Origin: Saprolegnia diclina VS20
Lineage: Eukaryota; Oomycota; Saprolegniomycetes; Saprolegniales; Saprolegniaceae
Reading direction: 5' to 3'
Assembly (NCBI RefSeq): GCF_000281045.1
Contig: NW_008246107.1
Location: forward strand, 127,758 to 191,757
Length of the DNA stretch: 64,000 nucleotides
Of this stretch, positions 33,101-44,226 are shown one piece after another; position 1 is the stretch's first letter, and the number at the start of each line of letters is the position of its first letter. The notes under the pieces are model-generated. The model ran no database searches. It was not told where the DNA came from and saw nothing but the letters and a program-made list of their open reading frames with translations. A program made the translations under genes and the position numbers.

Positions 33101-36100
33101 GCAGCAACTCTGCGGCACGTCGCCGGCCTTCTTTGAGCTCCTCGTCCGCGACCTGCTCGGCCACGTCCACCGAGCGACGGCCAAAGACATGGTGTCCACA
33201 CCGTTCGCACCGGGTACCAGAGATGCTATCGGGCGGAACGTCATGACGTCATATAGGTCATGCGAGCAACAGCGCTGGCCCCAACTTGGCGTGGGCGCGC
33301 TGGTTGGCGGCGGTTCTGCGCCGTCTCGCAACGATAGACCCGACCCGGACCGATGTGCTGTACGCACCGGCGATTTGGCAAGAGCTCTGGGTGGCACTGA
33401 GTGCGACGGCCAACGCGACGGTGCGCCATGCCGTCGTGTCGATCCTAGTGACGCTTCTGAACGAGCTGCCGTCGACGACGATGGAGGCGTTGCAGCTGCA
33501 CGTGCGCGTCAAGCATTTGATCGAGTGGCTCGGCGAAAAGCTCCGCAAGACAAAACAAGCCCGCGTCCTCGCATCCGCCTACACTCAGGTAACGTCGTCG
33601 CCGTCGTCGTACGTGTCGGTGTGACGCATCGCTTCGTATAGGCAATCTTTGAGCTCACTAGTTGTCTCTACCGATATGTGAACCCTCGTACGTCGTTCCT
33701 TGTGGCCGCCCCGCCCGTCGTCTTGCCAGGTAGAGTGCGGATGGCTCTATATACGATGATTTCACTTGGTGTAGTGCTGCTTGTCGAGCACGTGACGTCG
33801 TCGACGGTCGTCTTGTCATGCCCCGTTGACGGCGCGACGGCGCTTGAGCTCGCGATGGAGACGGTGCACAGCAACGGCCACGTCGGTGTCTCGGACTTTA
33901 TCGAGCTCGTGGACCCAGTGGACTTGCACCGTCATGTGCGTCACTCGCTTCTAACTTGCGCGTGATCTAACGAGGCCTAGATGCCGTACACGCTGTCGCA
34001 CCTGCAGCCCGAGACCGTCTACCACGTCCGCTGCATCTTTGGCGAGACGCGGTCGCCGGCGACGGTGCTGGAAACGCTACCGGAATCGGTGCTGGAGCTG
34101 GATCCGGCGGCGATTGGCAGCAACCTCGAGCTCTTGCACCACAACATGACGGCGCGCAACCGCATCAACAAGAAGTGGCACGCGGTCCGCGCGTCGGTCG
34201 GCTTTACATCCGGTGTGCACGCGTGGGACGTCCGTATCGACAAGTGCGTCTCCAAAAACATCTTTGTCGGCGTCTGCACCGCCGATGCGTGCCTTGACAA
34301 CTATGTTGGCAGCGACGCCTAGTACGTCTCTCTAGTCTTTTTTCTATAATCCTTGTCGACGCTAGTGGGTGGGGTTTTCTCGCCAACAAGGCCGTGTGGC
34401 ACAACAAAACCAAGCTGCAAACGTACGGCGACATCTTCAAGCAAGGTGACGTCGTCTCGGTCGTCCTCGACCTCGACGCCGGGACGCTTGCCTTTGCGCG
34501 CAACGGCGACTCGTTTGGTGTTGCCGTCGAGAACCTCCACGGCACGCATCATTCGGTCGTCGCACCGGCCTACTTTCCGGCGATCTCCATGTACAACAAA
34601 GATGACCAGGTGACGCTCTTGCCGTCGACGTCGGACGCACCGGTGCGATCGGCGGTCGCTGGCGCGTCGACGGTGCTTGTTGCCCTCACCGCGCATCACA
34701 AGCTGCTCGAAATGACCGAGTCCCTCTCATTGGCCTCGACCGCCGGGGCGTACGACCATTGGTGCAAGTGGATCCACCGAGCCGAGGCCGTCGTGACGCT
34801 TGACGACGGCGCGTGGCTGCTCTTGACGACGACCCACGACGCATGTCTGCCATTTGGCCTCTTTGCCGGTGACGTCATCTTCACGTCCAAAGGTACAGCT
34901 ATTGTGGACAGGTTGTCCTCTAATCTATCGACCGCAGGCATGTGCACGGTCCTCGGCGTCGCCAAGCACGAACTCTACTACTCGATCGAGGCCCACGCGC
35001 CGACAGGGTCGCCCGATGCGATTGGCCGCTGGAAAGTGCATCTATGCAGGGACATGGTCGGGCGGCCGAGCGAGTTTCCCGTGACGCGCCGCCATGACGC
35101 GCCGCATCCGGTGGCGCCGACCAGTCTCAGCCACGAAGCCTTCCTCGACGCGCAACGCCCGTGGACACCGGCGCTGGACGAAGCGCTTCTCCAGCATGTG
35201 TATACCACTGTGCACTTTCAGCGGTACGTAGAGCGTCTTGACGGTCGAGTTGATGTGGTTACTAGGTACACTAGCGTCTTTGACGTCCGAATGACCGACT
35301 TGGAGCCGGTGCCGCTGGCACTGACACCGATCGAAAGCGCAGCCCGCGTCGCCTGGCTCCGCTACCTCAACCTCCAAGCCCAAGTGGTCGTGCCGTGCGT
35401 CTCGCTCGCCGACGCATCGATGCAATGCCTTCGCCGACGCCTCTTTCGCTTTCTCCCACTGCGCTTCGCCCGCGATCTACTCAAGAAGACGGCGACCGCC
35501 ACGACGTTGCCGGCGACGGCCGCCGACGAGCTCGACGACGACCCGCCCGACCTCATCAAGTGCAACGTTCGCGCATCATCTCGGTGCGTATCATACCTTC
35601 TCATACAGTGGCCAAACCTGCGCTAGGCCGAGTTTTCCGTTCTGGGAGACGAGTGGCGTCGACGCCGACGACACGATCGACGACGACGAGGTCGACACCA
35701 ATGTCTTTAGCCAGGTACGGCACCGCGACTTCCACCGCGGTTCATGACCGGGTGGCGGGTAGCTTGCGGCGTTCTTGACGTCGGCGGCGACAAGGGAACT
35801 GCGCCGGCAGTACGCGCCACCACCGCCACCGTACGCCGATGTGACGGCACCGACCGCAACGCGCACCTTCCGCGTGCACTGGGAGGCACCGGATGCGACG
35901 CTGCCGCTCGAGCCCGCGGTGGCCTACGCCCATGTACTCAAGGAAGCGGCGCGCGCCGTGCAGTCGCCAACGTACCCTCTCTTGGCGCCGACGCGACAGT
36001 CGTCGACGCTCTGGTTGAACATCTCCTTCTTGCGACCGCGATCGAACAGTCGTGCCGATTGTTTTGCGCTCGGGCAGCTCGTTGGCATTGCGTGGCGCAG

Positions 36101-36964
36101 TGACGTGCACCTCCCGTGGTACTTTGGCCCGCTGCTATGGAAGTTGCTCGTATGCAGACAGTTGCGCTCTTGTACTATCGCATGTGGTGTAGGCGCGCGA
36201 GTCCGTAACGCTCGACGACTGGGCGCCAGTCGTCGACGACGACGCGACCGACGTCGCCGTTGCACTCGCCATGCCCACCTGGTCGACGGACGACTTTGCA
36301 TCGCATGCGATTCCATGGGACGGCGAGATTGTCACGTACGCTGTCGACGCGTTGAGGTACCCTAACCACTAGTGCATCCTCTAGGCTAGCGACGGCGCCT
36401 CGCTACATCGCCGGCCTCCTCGACTCGCTGCTCACTCCGTACAAGCCGTACGTTGAAGCGATGCAGCGCGGACTCGTGAGCATCGTCCCGCCCACCTGCC
36501 TCGGCCTCTTCTCGGCCGCGACGCTCGCAGCCCACCTCTGTCCGGCCGCCAAGCTCCTCGCCTTGCAGGTCTCGTCGCTGTTGATGCTCGTGAAGCACCA
36601 TGCGAGCCTTGCGTAGGCCCGGACCCAGTACGCGGGAGGGTTGCGCCGGACGTCGGCGGTCGCTGCCTTCTTCTGGCGCATCTTGCATGCGCTGTCGCTG
36701 GACGAGATGCACCTTCTCGAGCGGTTCCTTGTTGGGCCGCACTGGAGCCCGTACGGGACGCTGCAGTTGACGCTGTCGCCCGGCGACGTCCACGGCGGCG
36801 GGTATCCTAGCGTCGAGCGGTCGGCCACCGATGCGTGCGTGCTCGTGCTGCCGCTGTACCCGACGCAAGACATGCTGCACAAGAAGCTGCTCCTGGCCAT
36901 GACGCAGTCGCCCGACCAGTACGACGACGACGAGAATGACGACGCAGCGAGCGAGGACACGTAG
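24119..36964 (+). CDS. Giant HERC-like RCC1/LamG/SPRY/UBA/SPRY/HECT E3 ubiquitin ligase
   Basis: I trace 36 exons separated by 35 introns of 39-56 bp, giving 11,241 coding bases (3,746 residues); the sum divides by three and each junction keeps frame. Order: Lys-rich start; RCC1 repeats (25.15-26.6 kb; GKLGHG, RLGLGD, LGHGDE); helical region; LamG/concanavalin-like segment (29.9-30.4 kb, WGHWTHLVGRF); SPRY (31.7-32.2 kb, YDGFRRKKW after splicing); UBA (32.36-32.55 kb, LGFSPEWALRCARET after removing a 48-bp intron at 32414-32461); FN3-like strand and second SPRY (34.0-34.6 kb); HECT (35.8-36.96 kb, LGQLVGIAWRSDV, DACVLVLPLYPTQDML). The Cys in DAC is the likely ubiquitin acceptor. The start could instead be ATG 24236. 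Intron 36336-36384 has an alternative 28-bp form, 36357-36384. Expected to ubiquitinate unknown substrates. Confidence 0.9.
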
Positions 36965-36993
36965 CGATGCGAAGGAGGCATCTTAAATTGACG

Positions 36994-37890
36994 TTACATG
37001 AAGTCGCACTTGCCGCAGCACAGCGACACTTTGTCGTCTTTGGCTTTGGGTGGCAGCATCGGATGGACGTTGTTGGTCGTCGGCGTCGTGATCGACCGGA
37101 GCGACGTCTGCTTCTTGGTCGCCGCCGGCGGGATCGGCTGCACGATGACCGGTATTGTCTTGCGCACACTCGAGCCCACGAGCTCCTGCGCCGACGCTTC
37201 GTCGCGGTCCATGACGTACCGGGCGCTCGGGCCGAGGCTCAACCGGTCCTCCAAAAACGCCGGGCGACTGTTGGGCCCGAGGCTCCGGCCGTCGTCGTTG
37301 TACGCGCTCGAGACCTCGCTCGATGTGTCGTTGTAGACCTCTTCGTGGTGGCTGAACGTGTCCGAGATGGCGCCATCGGGCTTGATCTGCCGCGCTTTCA
37401 AGCCCTGTCCCGTATGCCCATCAGCTCCGTGCCATGCATGCAGAAGGAACGTACCGTGACCCACTTTGTCGCTTCTTGCTGGTCGGCGGCCTATTGCATG
37501 CATAGGTGTGAGCCATGCCAATACGTTGCTGGACAGTGCGTACACGAAGGAAGTAGTCTTGGTCGCCAATCTTGAGCGAAAAGTCGGCGGTCGTGACGTC
37601 CGACGACGCGTAGCCTTCCGGGACGCCCATCTGAATGTTGCCGCTTCGCCAAAGATCAATGCACGCGAGCAACTTCTCGCTCTCGGCGTTCTATGCCAAG
37701 CTTGGTCGCATGCCAGGGCCATGGTCGCCGTACCTTGTAGTACGTCAGGTAGTGGCTCGTGGCCTCGAACCAGCGCTTCTGGAAGCGGCCTTGCCGACTC
37801 TTCTTGAGGAGGTAGCCTACATGGCCATTCCGCGCATGAGGCCAAGCGCTGGCATGGCGAGGTACCCTTGAGCTCGGGCAGCGCGGCCAT
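36994..37890 (-). CDS. PH-domain protein
   Basis: Five exons on the minus strand (37890-37866, 37816-37734, 37690-37544, 37490-37455, 37404-36994) give 233 residues and a coding sum divisible by three. The splice-assembled N-terminus is a compact pleckstrin-homology domain: KGYLLKKSRQGRFQKRWFEA, LTYYK, a middle strand with FSLKIGDQDYFLR, and the closing helix QEATKWVTGLK. PH domains bind phosphoinositides or proteins at membranes. The C-terminal half is Ser/Pro-rich and probably disordered, with repeated SLGPN/SLGPS motifs, and ends in a Cys cluster (LCCGKC) that could be lipid-modified or bind metal. Its stop lies 29 bp from the stop of the convergent HECT gene. Confidence 0.88.
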   Translation of the reverse strand: MAALPELKGTSPCQRLASCAEWPCRLPPQEESARPLPEALVRGHEPLPDVLQGTATMALACDQAWHRTPRARSCSRALIFGEAATFRWASRKATRRRTSRPPTFRSRLATKTTSFVYALSSNVLAWLTPMHAIGRRPARSDKVGHGTFLLHAWHGADGHTGQGLKARQIKPDGAISDTFSHHEEVYNDTSSEVSSAYNDDGRSLGPNSRPAFLEDRLSLGPSARYVMDRDEASAQELVGSSVRKTIPVIVQPIPPAATKKQTSLRSITTPTTNNVHPMLPPKAKDDKVSLCCGKCDFM

Positions 37891-38636
37891 CTCGTCGGCT
37901 CTGGGTCGTGGATCGCGAGAAGGAAGAGTGACGACGGTACCAGTTGCCCAGTGGCACCGGCCGAAACTATCTCTTGTTGTTTGTATGGCATACAAACACC
38001 AAGCCACAACCCGAAACAGTATTTTTATTCAACTTCCTACAAAACGCAAGTGTACATAGAACCCAATGAAATTAATATGCGAAAGGCCAAAGATCGGACC
38101 AAGCCATACAAAAAACAAGTATACTGCGTGGCATGTCATTCTATTTCGACCACATACATCCCCACAACGGGCGACGAAAAGCCGGTGCACCGCCGTTTCA
38201 CGAGCCGAGTCGTCGTCGTCGTCAGCGAGATCGACTAACTAAAGATGGCAGGCGCACCGAAGGCGACCATTGTACAACCGTAAGCACCGGCGCCACCGCT
38301 GGGCTTGCCCGCGCTGTACTGTGCGTGGCCCGACTGCGTGGCGCGCCGCCGGCGTAAAGACCCCACGCCACCTGGCCGCCACCTGCACGCGACCTGCCGG
38401 CGACGTCGCAGGCCATGCTGCTTCTGCCGCCATCTCGACTCTTCGAAGCGCGATCCGAGATCCTGGCGCCACCGATCCATTCCAAGCCAGCATCGCATGC
38501 GTCCAGCAGTGGCAAGACTGAGTAGCCAACTGGAATCGGTGACGACGACCCGATGCAGTGTTGCACCCATGCTGGCCCCATGCTTCTGACGCCCAGATCG
38601 ACACAAACTTGATTACACTGCAGAGCTTAGCTACGT
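37891..38636. other. Intergenic, weak coding signal near 38.24-38.6 kb
   Basis: No gene I can support. Between about 38235 and 38606 all three minus-strand frames are open for 120 codons, and one ends with a Gly/Ala-rich stretch (GKPSGGAGAYGC). None shows a domain. It could be a decayed gene or simply stop-poor GC-rich sequence. Confidence 0.4.
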
Positions 38637-39293
38637 CTATGGGCTGGGCGTGGCCTGCTTGTGCGCGGCCATGATCTCCTTCATGGGCACCTCACCACGG
38701 ACGACGCGGTGCATGAAGCTACCGGGCGTCGTCGATGCTACACAGCGTGCGACGAGGTCATCGTACGCTGCAGCCGAGAGTTCCTTCTTCGCTGCGCTCA
38801 AGAGCGTGGCCGTCGCGGGTGCGTGGCCGGCGTCGCACGCGACCTCGACCGGTGTCTTGCCCGACACCGCATCCGCCGTCCAGAGAACAAGTGGCTCCGA
38901 CTTGATAAAGTAGCGGAGCCGCGCCATGTTGCCTTGGGCCGCGGCCGCGACCGGCGACAAGGTCTCGTTGTGGGCCTTCTTGGCGCGGTCGGCAATCACT
39001 GCTTCGATCGTTGTCTTGCCTTCGAGAAAGAGACGGACGTCTTCATTGAGACAGCTGAGGATGCACCACGCGCGCTGCTCTTCGGGCATGACGACGTTGC
39101 GGCGGGCGTAGAGGGTAGTGAGGTACGCGAGCACCTCGGGCTGGTTGAAGGTGCAGCCATAGTAGAAGGGCGACTTGAGCTGGTCGTCCTGCGCGTCAAA
39201 GGCATGGCCGTCGACCTCAATCAGTCGCGTGAGCTCATCGAGGCGGCCCATCTTGGCGGCGAACCACACGTTCTCCTCGTAGCTGGTCGCCAT
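38637..39293 (-). CDS. Small ankyrin-type protein
   Basis: A 218-residue single-exon protein starting MATSYEENVWFAAKMGRLDE. The helical pairs NVWFAAKMGRLDELTRLIE, SPFYYGCTFNQPEVLAYLTT, SPVAAAAQGNMARLRYFI and TPVEVACDAGHAPATATLL fit three or four divergent ankyrin repeats. No signal peptide or membrane span. The probable role is protein-protein interaction; the partner is unknown. Its start overlaps the end of the upstream same-strand frame by 59 bp. Confidence 0.8.
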   Translation of the reverse strand: MATSYEENVWFAAKMGRLDELTRLIEVDGHAFDAQDDQLKSPFYYGCTFNQPEVLAYLTTLYARRNVVMPEEQRAWCILSCLNEDVRLFLEGKTTIEAVIADRAKKAHNETLSPVAAAAQGNMARLRYFIKSEPLVLWTADAVSGKTPVEVACDAGHAPATATLLSAAKKELSAAAYDDLVARCVASTTPGSFMHRVVRGEVPMKEIMAAHKQATPSP

Positions 39294-39648
39294 CCTGCGC
39301 GTCGCTGGCGGTGTCGAAAATGGCCAACATCATCCACTGGCCTTTCTTTTCAACCAATCCGAGGCCGAGGCAACTTGGATTCGCCAAAAATACGCCAATC
39401 ACATACGACTCTGCCACGAGGCAAGATCGCAGCAGCGTCGATCCACCATCATTGGCGCCCATCTTCGAGTATCCCTGGTGCTGCAGAGAAGTAAGAAGGT
39501 CTAACGCCATGCGCGTCAGGAGTCTATGCATCGTCTTCGGTGCGTCAGCGCGAGGTGGCATCGCCGTAAACATCAGAAAGCACCACGTACGATCATCGCA
39601 CATCTGCAGCTTTGCCTGGTAGAGCCAACCACCATCATCAAGGCTCAT
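39235..39648 (-). CDS. Hypothetical protein overlapping the ankyrin gene
   Basis: A 137-residue frame from ATG 39648; a GTG opens it 10 codons earlier. It reads as a plausible folded core (GGWLYQAKLQMCDDRTWCFL, LLTRMALDLLTSL, WMMLAIFD) but matches no family I know. The last 20 codons run into the start of the ankyrin gene in another frame and look less protein-like, so the true 3' end may differ. No splice arrangement I tried joins the two into one protein. Confidence 0.4.
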   Translation of the reverse strand: MSLDDGGWLYQAKLQMCDDRTWCFLMFTAMPPRADAPKTMHRLLTRMALDLLTSLQHQGYSKMGANDGGSTLLRSCLVAESYVIGVFLANPSCLGLGLVEKKGQWMMLAIFDTASDAQDGDQLRGERVVRRQDGPPR

Positions 39649-40499
39649 AGATGGCTCTACATGTATAAACGTCGCCACGATATGTGGTAGACTGAGCTAG
39701 TTTGAGCAACGGAGCCACGGTACATCCATACTAGGGCCAGCTACATACATGTACGAAGGTGACGCCATTACCGGAAGAGAAGATCCTTCGACTACACTTT
39801 ACGACAAGCGGGTTCCGACCACGGATTTGTGTGCGTTGTTGCTGTCTCGGGCACCATCATAGACGCGGCTACTCCTTTGACGCGATTGGAACAGAGTGCA
39901 GCGGCAGAGAATGATCGGGTGCGTATCTTCTGACGACGTCGTCGGTTCAAGCCGACAGCTTGTACCTCTAGCGAGCCTGCGACCGAGTAAGGGCTCGTCA
40001 AGCCTGTATATACGCTGTCGGTGCAGCCAGCCAGGTCGGATTAGCGCTGGTCGAGCAGCCAGCGGCCGCCCGCATCCGGATGCGCGACCATTCTGAGGCA
40101 ATTTAAGCCAAAACGATTGGTGCCCGCGCCAAGACGGGATATGACCGGTTAAGAACACGCAACTTTTACGGTGGGTAATCACATTACACTTGATATTTGT
40201 ATTGATAGCCAAACCAACGCACTATCGCCTTGCGCAAGAATTGGCATGTATGTAGCCTCCTAGCTCCACAAACCAATCTCTAATAGACCTATACACTATC
40301 TTTTGTTGCTTGCATGACGATAGTGCCGGGCGAGGGCGTCCTTGGCGCTGTGTAGTGGCGTCTATGTAGCCTCTGGGAACGTGCGGCTACTCGCCTGGGA
40401 TTGGTGTAAATCATTGCGTCTGCGCGTTCTGATTGGCCCGACGTGTCGGATTTCGACCTCTCGCAATGAGCACTTTCCGTTTCCCCTCGTTCCAGGACC
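39649..40499. other. Intergenic spacer
   Basis: About 850 bp between divergent genes. No supported coding region, RNA gene or repeat; probably carries the promoter of the helicase gene. Confidence 0.5.
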
Positions 40500-43400
40500 A
40501 TGAGCAAGGATGGCGGTGGCATGCATGATGTGAACTGGCACAAGATCTTCCCCAAGCGCATTCCAGTGATCTTGCGCGACCTCGCGCCGACGAACGCCTT
40601 CAACCCGACGGCGCTCTGGCCCATTGAGGAGCCGGCCGATGCGGCGGCGGCGCCCGCGACGCCGGCCAAGGACGCCAAGAAGGAGGCGAAGAAGGACAAG
40701 AAGGCGCCGGTCGTCAAGAAGGCGGACCTCATCCGCATGCAGATCGCCAAGGACCTCGAGGAGAAGAAGGCCAAGCAGGACGAAGAGAAGCTCGGTAACG
40801 CCAAGTCGGTCAACCTCATGACGATGAAGATGGCGACGCCGGCCGGCCGCCTCAAGCAGCTCTACGAGATCAAGAAGAAGTTCCTCTCGGAGAAGAACTA
40901 CATTGACGCGATCGACACGCTCTGGGAGATCCAGCACATGGGCCGCATCAGCAACGACGAGGACCTCGCGGTCCACAAGAAGTACAAGAAGTACGCCAAG
41001 AAGGCCATGGACCACCTCAAGGACACGCCGCTCATTCCGTTCCAGCTCACGGAGATGAGCGACCGCCTCCCGCCCCTCAACTTGCACCACATGAACAAGT
41101 TCATCCTCGACGCGTGGCAGAAGGAAGTGTTGACGCACATTGACATGAAGCACTCGGTCATCGTCTGCGCGCCCACGAGTAGCGGCAAGACGGTACGCCT
41201 TGTCTCTATCATCCATGGATTGCATCTCATGTGCATTGGCCCAGGTGCTCTCGTCGTACGTGACGGTCGTCGGTGGCAAGGTGCTCTTCATTGCGCCCAC
41301 CGAACCGCTCGCGTGGCAGGTCGCCGCCCTCTTCCAGTCGCTCGTCAAGGGCGCGGTCGGCGTCATCACGAACGGCACGGTGTTCTTGCCCGAAGGCTTC
41401 CGCGTCGCGGTCGGGACGCCGGCGGCGGTCGAAACCGCGCTCCTCAACATTGGCTACGACTTTGACTACTGCGTCTTTGATGAAGTCCACGATCTCAACG
41501 GCCCGGAAGGCGATGCGCTCGAGCGCATTGTCAAGGGCATTACCTGCCCGTTCCTGGCGCTCTCGGCGACGATCGGCAACGCGTCGGTGCTCGCCGAGTG
41601 GTGGAAGCGCCACCACCCGCACCCGATCCACTTGCTCGAGTACCGCGGCCGCTTCATCAACCTCCAGCGCCTCGTGCTCGAAGGCAAGAACGTCGTGCCA
41701 CTGCACCCGTGCGCGGCCGTGACGCTCGACTACCTCAAGGAGAAGGGCTTTGACGCTGGCGACTTGGCATTTACGCCCCGCGATACGTACGCGCTCTACA
41801 GAGAGATGCGCAAGGCGTACCCGAAGGAAGCGATTGCCGATCTCAAGCCCGAGAAGTACTTTGCCGACACGATGGTGACCAAGGCGGCGTCGTCCAAGGA
41901 CTCGAAGAAGAAGGAGTCGAAGAAGAAGGACGACAAGAAGGACGCCAAGAAGAAGTCGAAGAAGGGCGACGACGACGACGACGACGACGGCGATGACTTT
42001 CTCAACCCGATGTGCCACCGCATCACGCTGCTCGAGTCCAAGCAGTACGAAGAAGAGGTCAAGAGCCGCCTCCAAAAGCTCGCGGTCGAGTACCCGGCCG
42101 AGACGCAGCAGGTGCTCGACAAGCTCAGCTACACGCCGCCGGCGCACCTCGAGAACACGGAGATGGACATTACGTCGCTCATCTTCGACTTGTGCGCCAA
42201 GCAGCTCATCCCGGCCATTTGCTTCCAGCTCGACAGCGTGCGCTGCCGCCAGCTCTTTGACAAGCTCCTCGCCGGTGTCGAGGCCGCGCAGGACGCCAAG
42301 TACCCGGGCTACCGCGCCAAGGTCGAGGCCGAGTACGAAGAGTGGGAAAAGTCCCAGCTCATCGCCAAGAAGGCCCAGGCCAAGTCCAAGGCGCTCCAGG
42401 AGGACCAGGCCCGGTACGTCTTTTCGCTGCATTTTTGCGCATTTTCGCGCGTTTTCCTGCAAAATGCGCCATTTTTCCGGACCAATGACTTGGCCATTGG
42501 GGCTCATTACTGTGTTTTGTAGCGAAGCGCAAGAGTTCCAAGAGACCAACGCGCCCGACATTCACGCGCCGCACCCGGACTTTGTGCTGACGCCGCCCGG
42601 CCACCGCCTCTCGGCCGCCGAATTCCGCGAGATCAAGTGGCAGCTCCGCCGCGAGCTGTCGGAGGACTCGGACGACGGGCACCCGCTCGTGCGGTCGCTG
42701 CGCCGCGGCATTGGTATCTACAACGAGAACCTCCCGGCGGCCTACCTGCGCATCGTGCAGTCGCTCGCGCAGGCCGGTCGCCTCGCGGTCGTCTTCTCGG
42801 ACGACTCGCTCGCGTACGGTGTCAACATGCCGTTCCGCACGTGCTGCTTTTGCGAAGACGACCCGGAGCTGAGCTCGCTGATGGCGCAGCAGATGGCTGG
42901 TCGTGCCGGTCGTCGTGGGCTCGATCGCCAGGGTAACATTGTGTTTGCGGGTCTTGCCTGGCCGCGCATGCAGCAGCTCATGCGCGGTCTTTTGCCCAAC
43001 GTGGTCGGCAACCCGTACAGCTTGTACCCGACCATGTACCTCCAGAAGGCGCTCTCGGAGTTTATGACGGACGACGTCCTCACGCGCATGTCGACGCATG
43101 CGCTGCCCGAGTTCATCCAGGGCAAGCCCGAAGACAACTACCTCGCCAAGTCGATGCAGTACATGCACGTGCTCGGCCTCGTGTCGCCCACCGGTACGCC
43201 ATTGCGACTGTGACTATAGACCATTTGGAGGCTGATTTGGATGACGGTGGCTAGGTCAACTGCTCGTCGACTCGTCGATTGCCCGGCTCATGTGGGAGTG
43301 CCGACACGACTGCGCCGAGGCCATGGGCATCTACACGCTGCTCGAGGTCATGCTGACCGAGTTTGGCCGCGTGCCCGGCGACAACATTGGCCACCAAATG

Positions 43401-43820
43401 GCGCTCTTCAACATGCTGCTGCGCGTGATTGGCCGTGAGCCGTACCACCCCGAGTACGCGCACGGCGGTGTCCTCGAGTGCCTTGCCGGCCAAGAGGATG
43501 TGTGGGCCAAGGTGACGACGCTCCTGTCGCAGCTGGATGCCAAGGTGACGGCGTCGGGCTGCGAGCTTTTGCGGCTTCCGGTCGCACTCGATGCGCCGCT
43601 CGACGGCTACGTCTGGCGCACGGTCGTCGACAACGTGATTCCGCCGGGGCTCCAGACCGCGCAGCTCAACGCGATCAAGAAGCGCATGTGGCACGTCGGC
43701 GACAAGCTCCGGCTCATGCACAACTTGCTCATGTACAGTGGTCGGTACGGCGTCCTCGAGGAAATCGTCCGCAAGTGCTTTCGCCGCATCAAGTGGATCC
43801 TCATCGACTCGGAAGTCTAA
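40500..43820 (+). CDS. Ski2/DDX60-like DExH-box RNA helicase
   Basis: Four exons with introns at 41193-41244, 42414-42522 and 43194-43254 give 1,032 residues. Motifs in order: Q-region and Walker A APTSSGKT (split just after by intron 1), motif Ia APTEPLAWQ, DEVH box (CVFDEVHDL), motif III LSATIGN, then AYGVNMPFRTCCF and motif VI QMAGRAGRRGLDRQG. Spacing and C-terminal helices fit the Ski2-like superfamily-2 group, closest in feel to DDX60, an RNA helicase linked in animals to antiviral RNA sensing and decay; that role here is inference. Two Lys-rich insertions occur (about residues 52-75, and a KDSKKKESKKKDDKK stretch followed by poly-Asp). At about 1,030 residues it is much shorter than animal DDX60. 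Likely cytoplasmic or nucleolar. Confidence 0.9.
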
Positions 43821-44226
43821 GAACTGGCGACGACGACGATTAGGGTTATCGAAATATACGTTGCATTTACGAAAATGGCATTTTGTTATGGCCAAGGACC
43901 AGGTGGAAGCGGCAGACGCCGTTAGTGGCGTACACACAGTAAGCGCAGCCGCCGTAGCATCAGATCCTCCAGGAAGGACATATATACGTCGAGAGCGGGC
44001 GCCGTGGAGATCGTAGCTGAAGGTGCAAAGCATAAATGACGGATCTGCACATTTGGCGGCGCCAAGAGCCATCGGGACAACCGATTCAGTCGCGGAATCT
44101 GGAACTGACCACAGTCGTGGGAGTCTGGTCGTTGGTGCTCTATCGATCGATGCATCTGGTCTGCGCACAACTCGTCAAAGACACAATTAGGCGTTATCAA
44201 GCAAAGACTAGAAAGTACGCAGCTGG
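43821..44226. other. Intergenic spacer between convergent genes
   Basis: About 400 bp between the helicase stop and the LRR gene stop. No supported gene. Confidence 0.5.

Noticed and set aside
38235-38606. Three overlapping stop-free minus-strand frames, one with a Gly/Ala-rich end
   Set aside because: No frame stands out and no family is recognisable; stop-poor GC-rich DNA explains it.
41227-42561. A 444-codon minus-strand frame with long Leu/Val/Arg runs opposite the helicase
   Set aside because: Low-complexity shadow of Lys/Asp-rich helicase codons; crosses a real intron.
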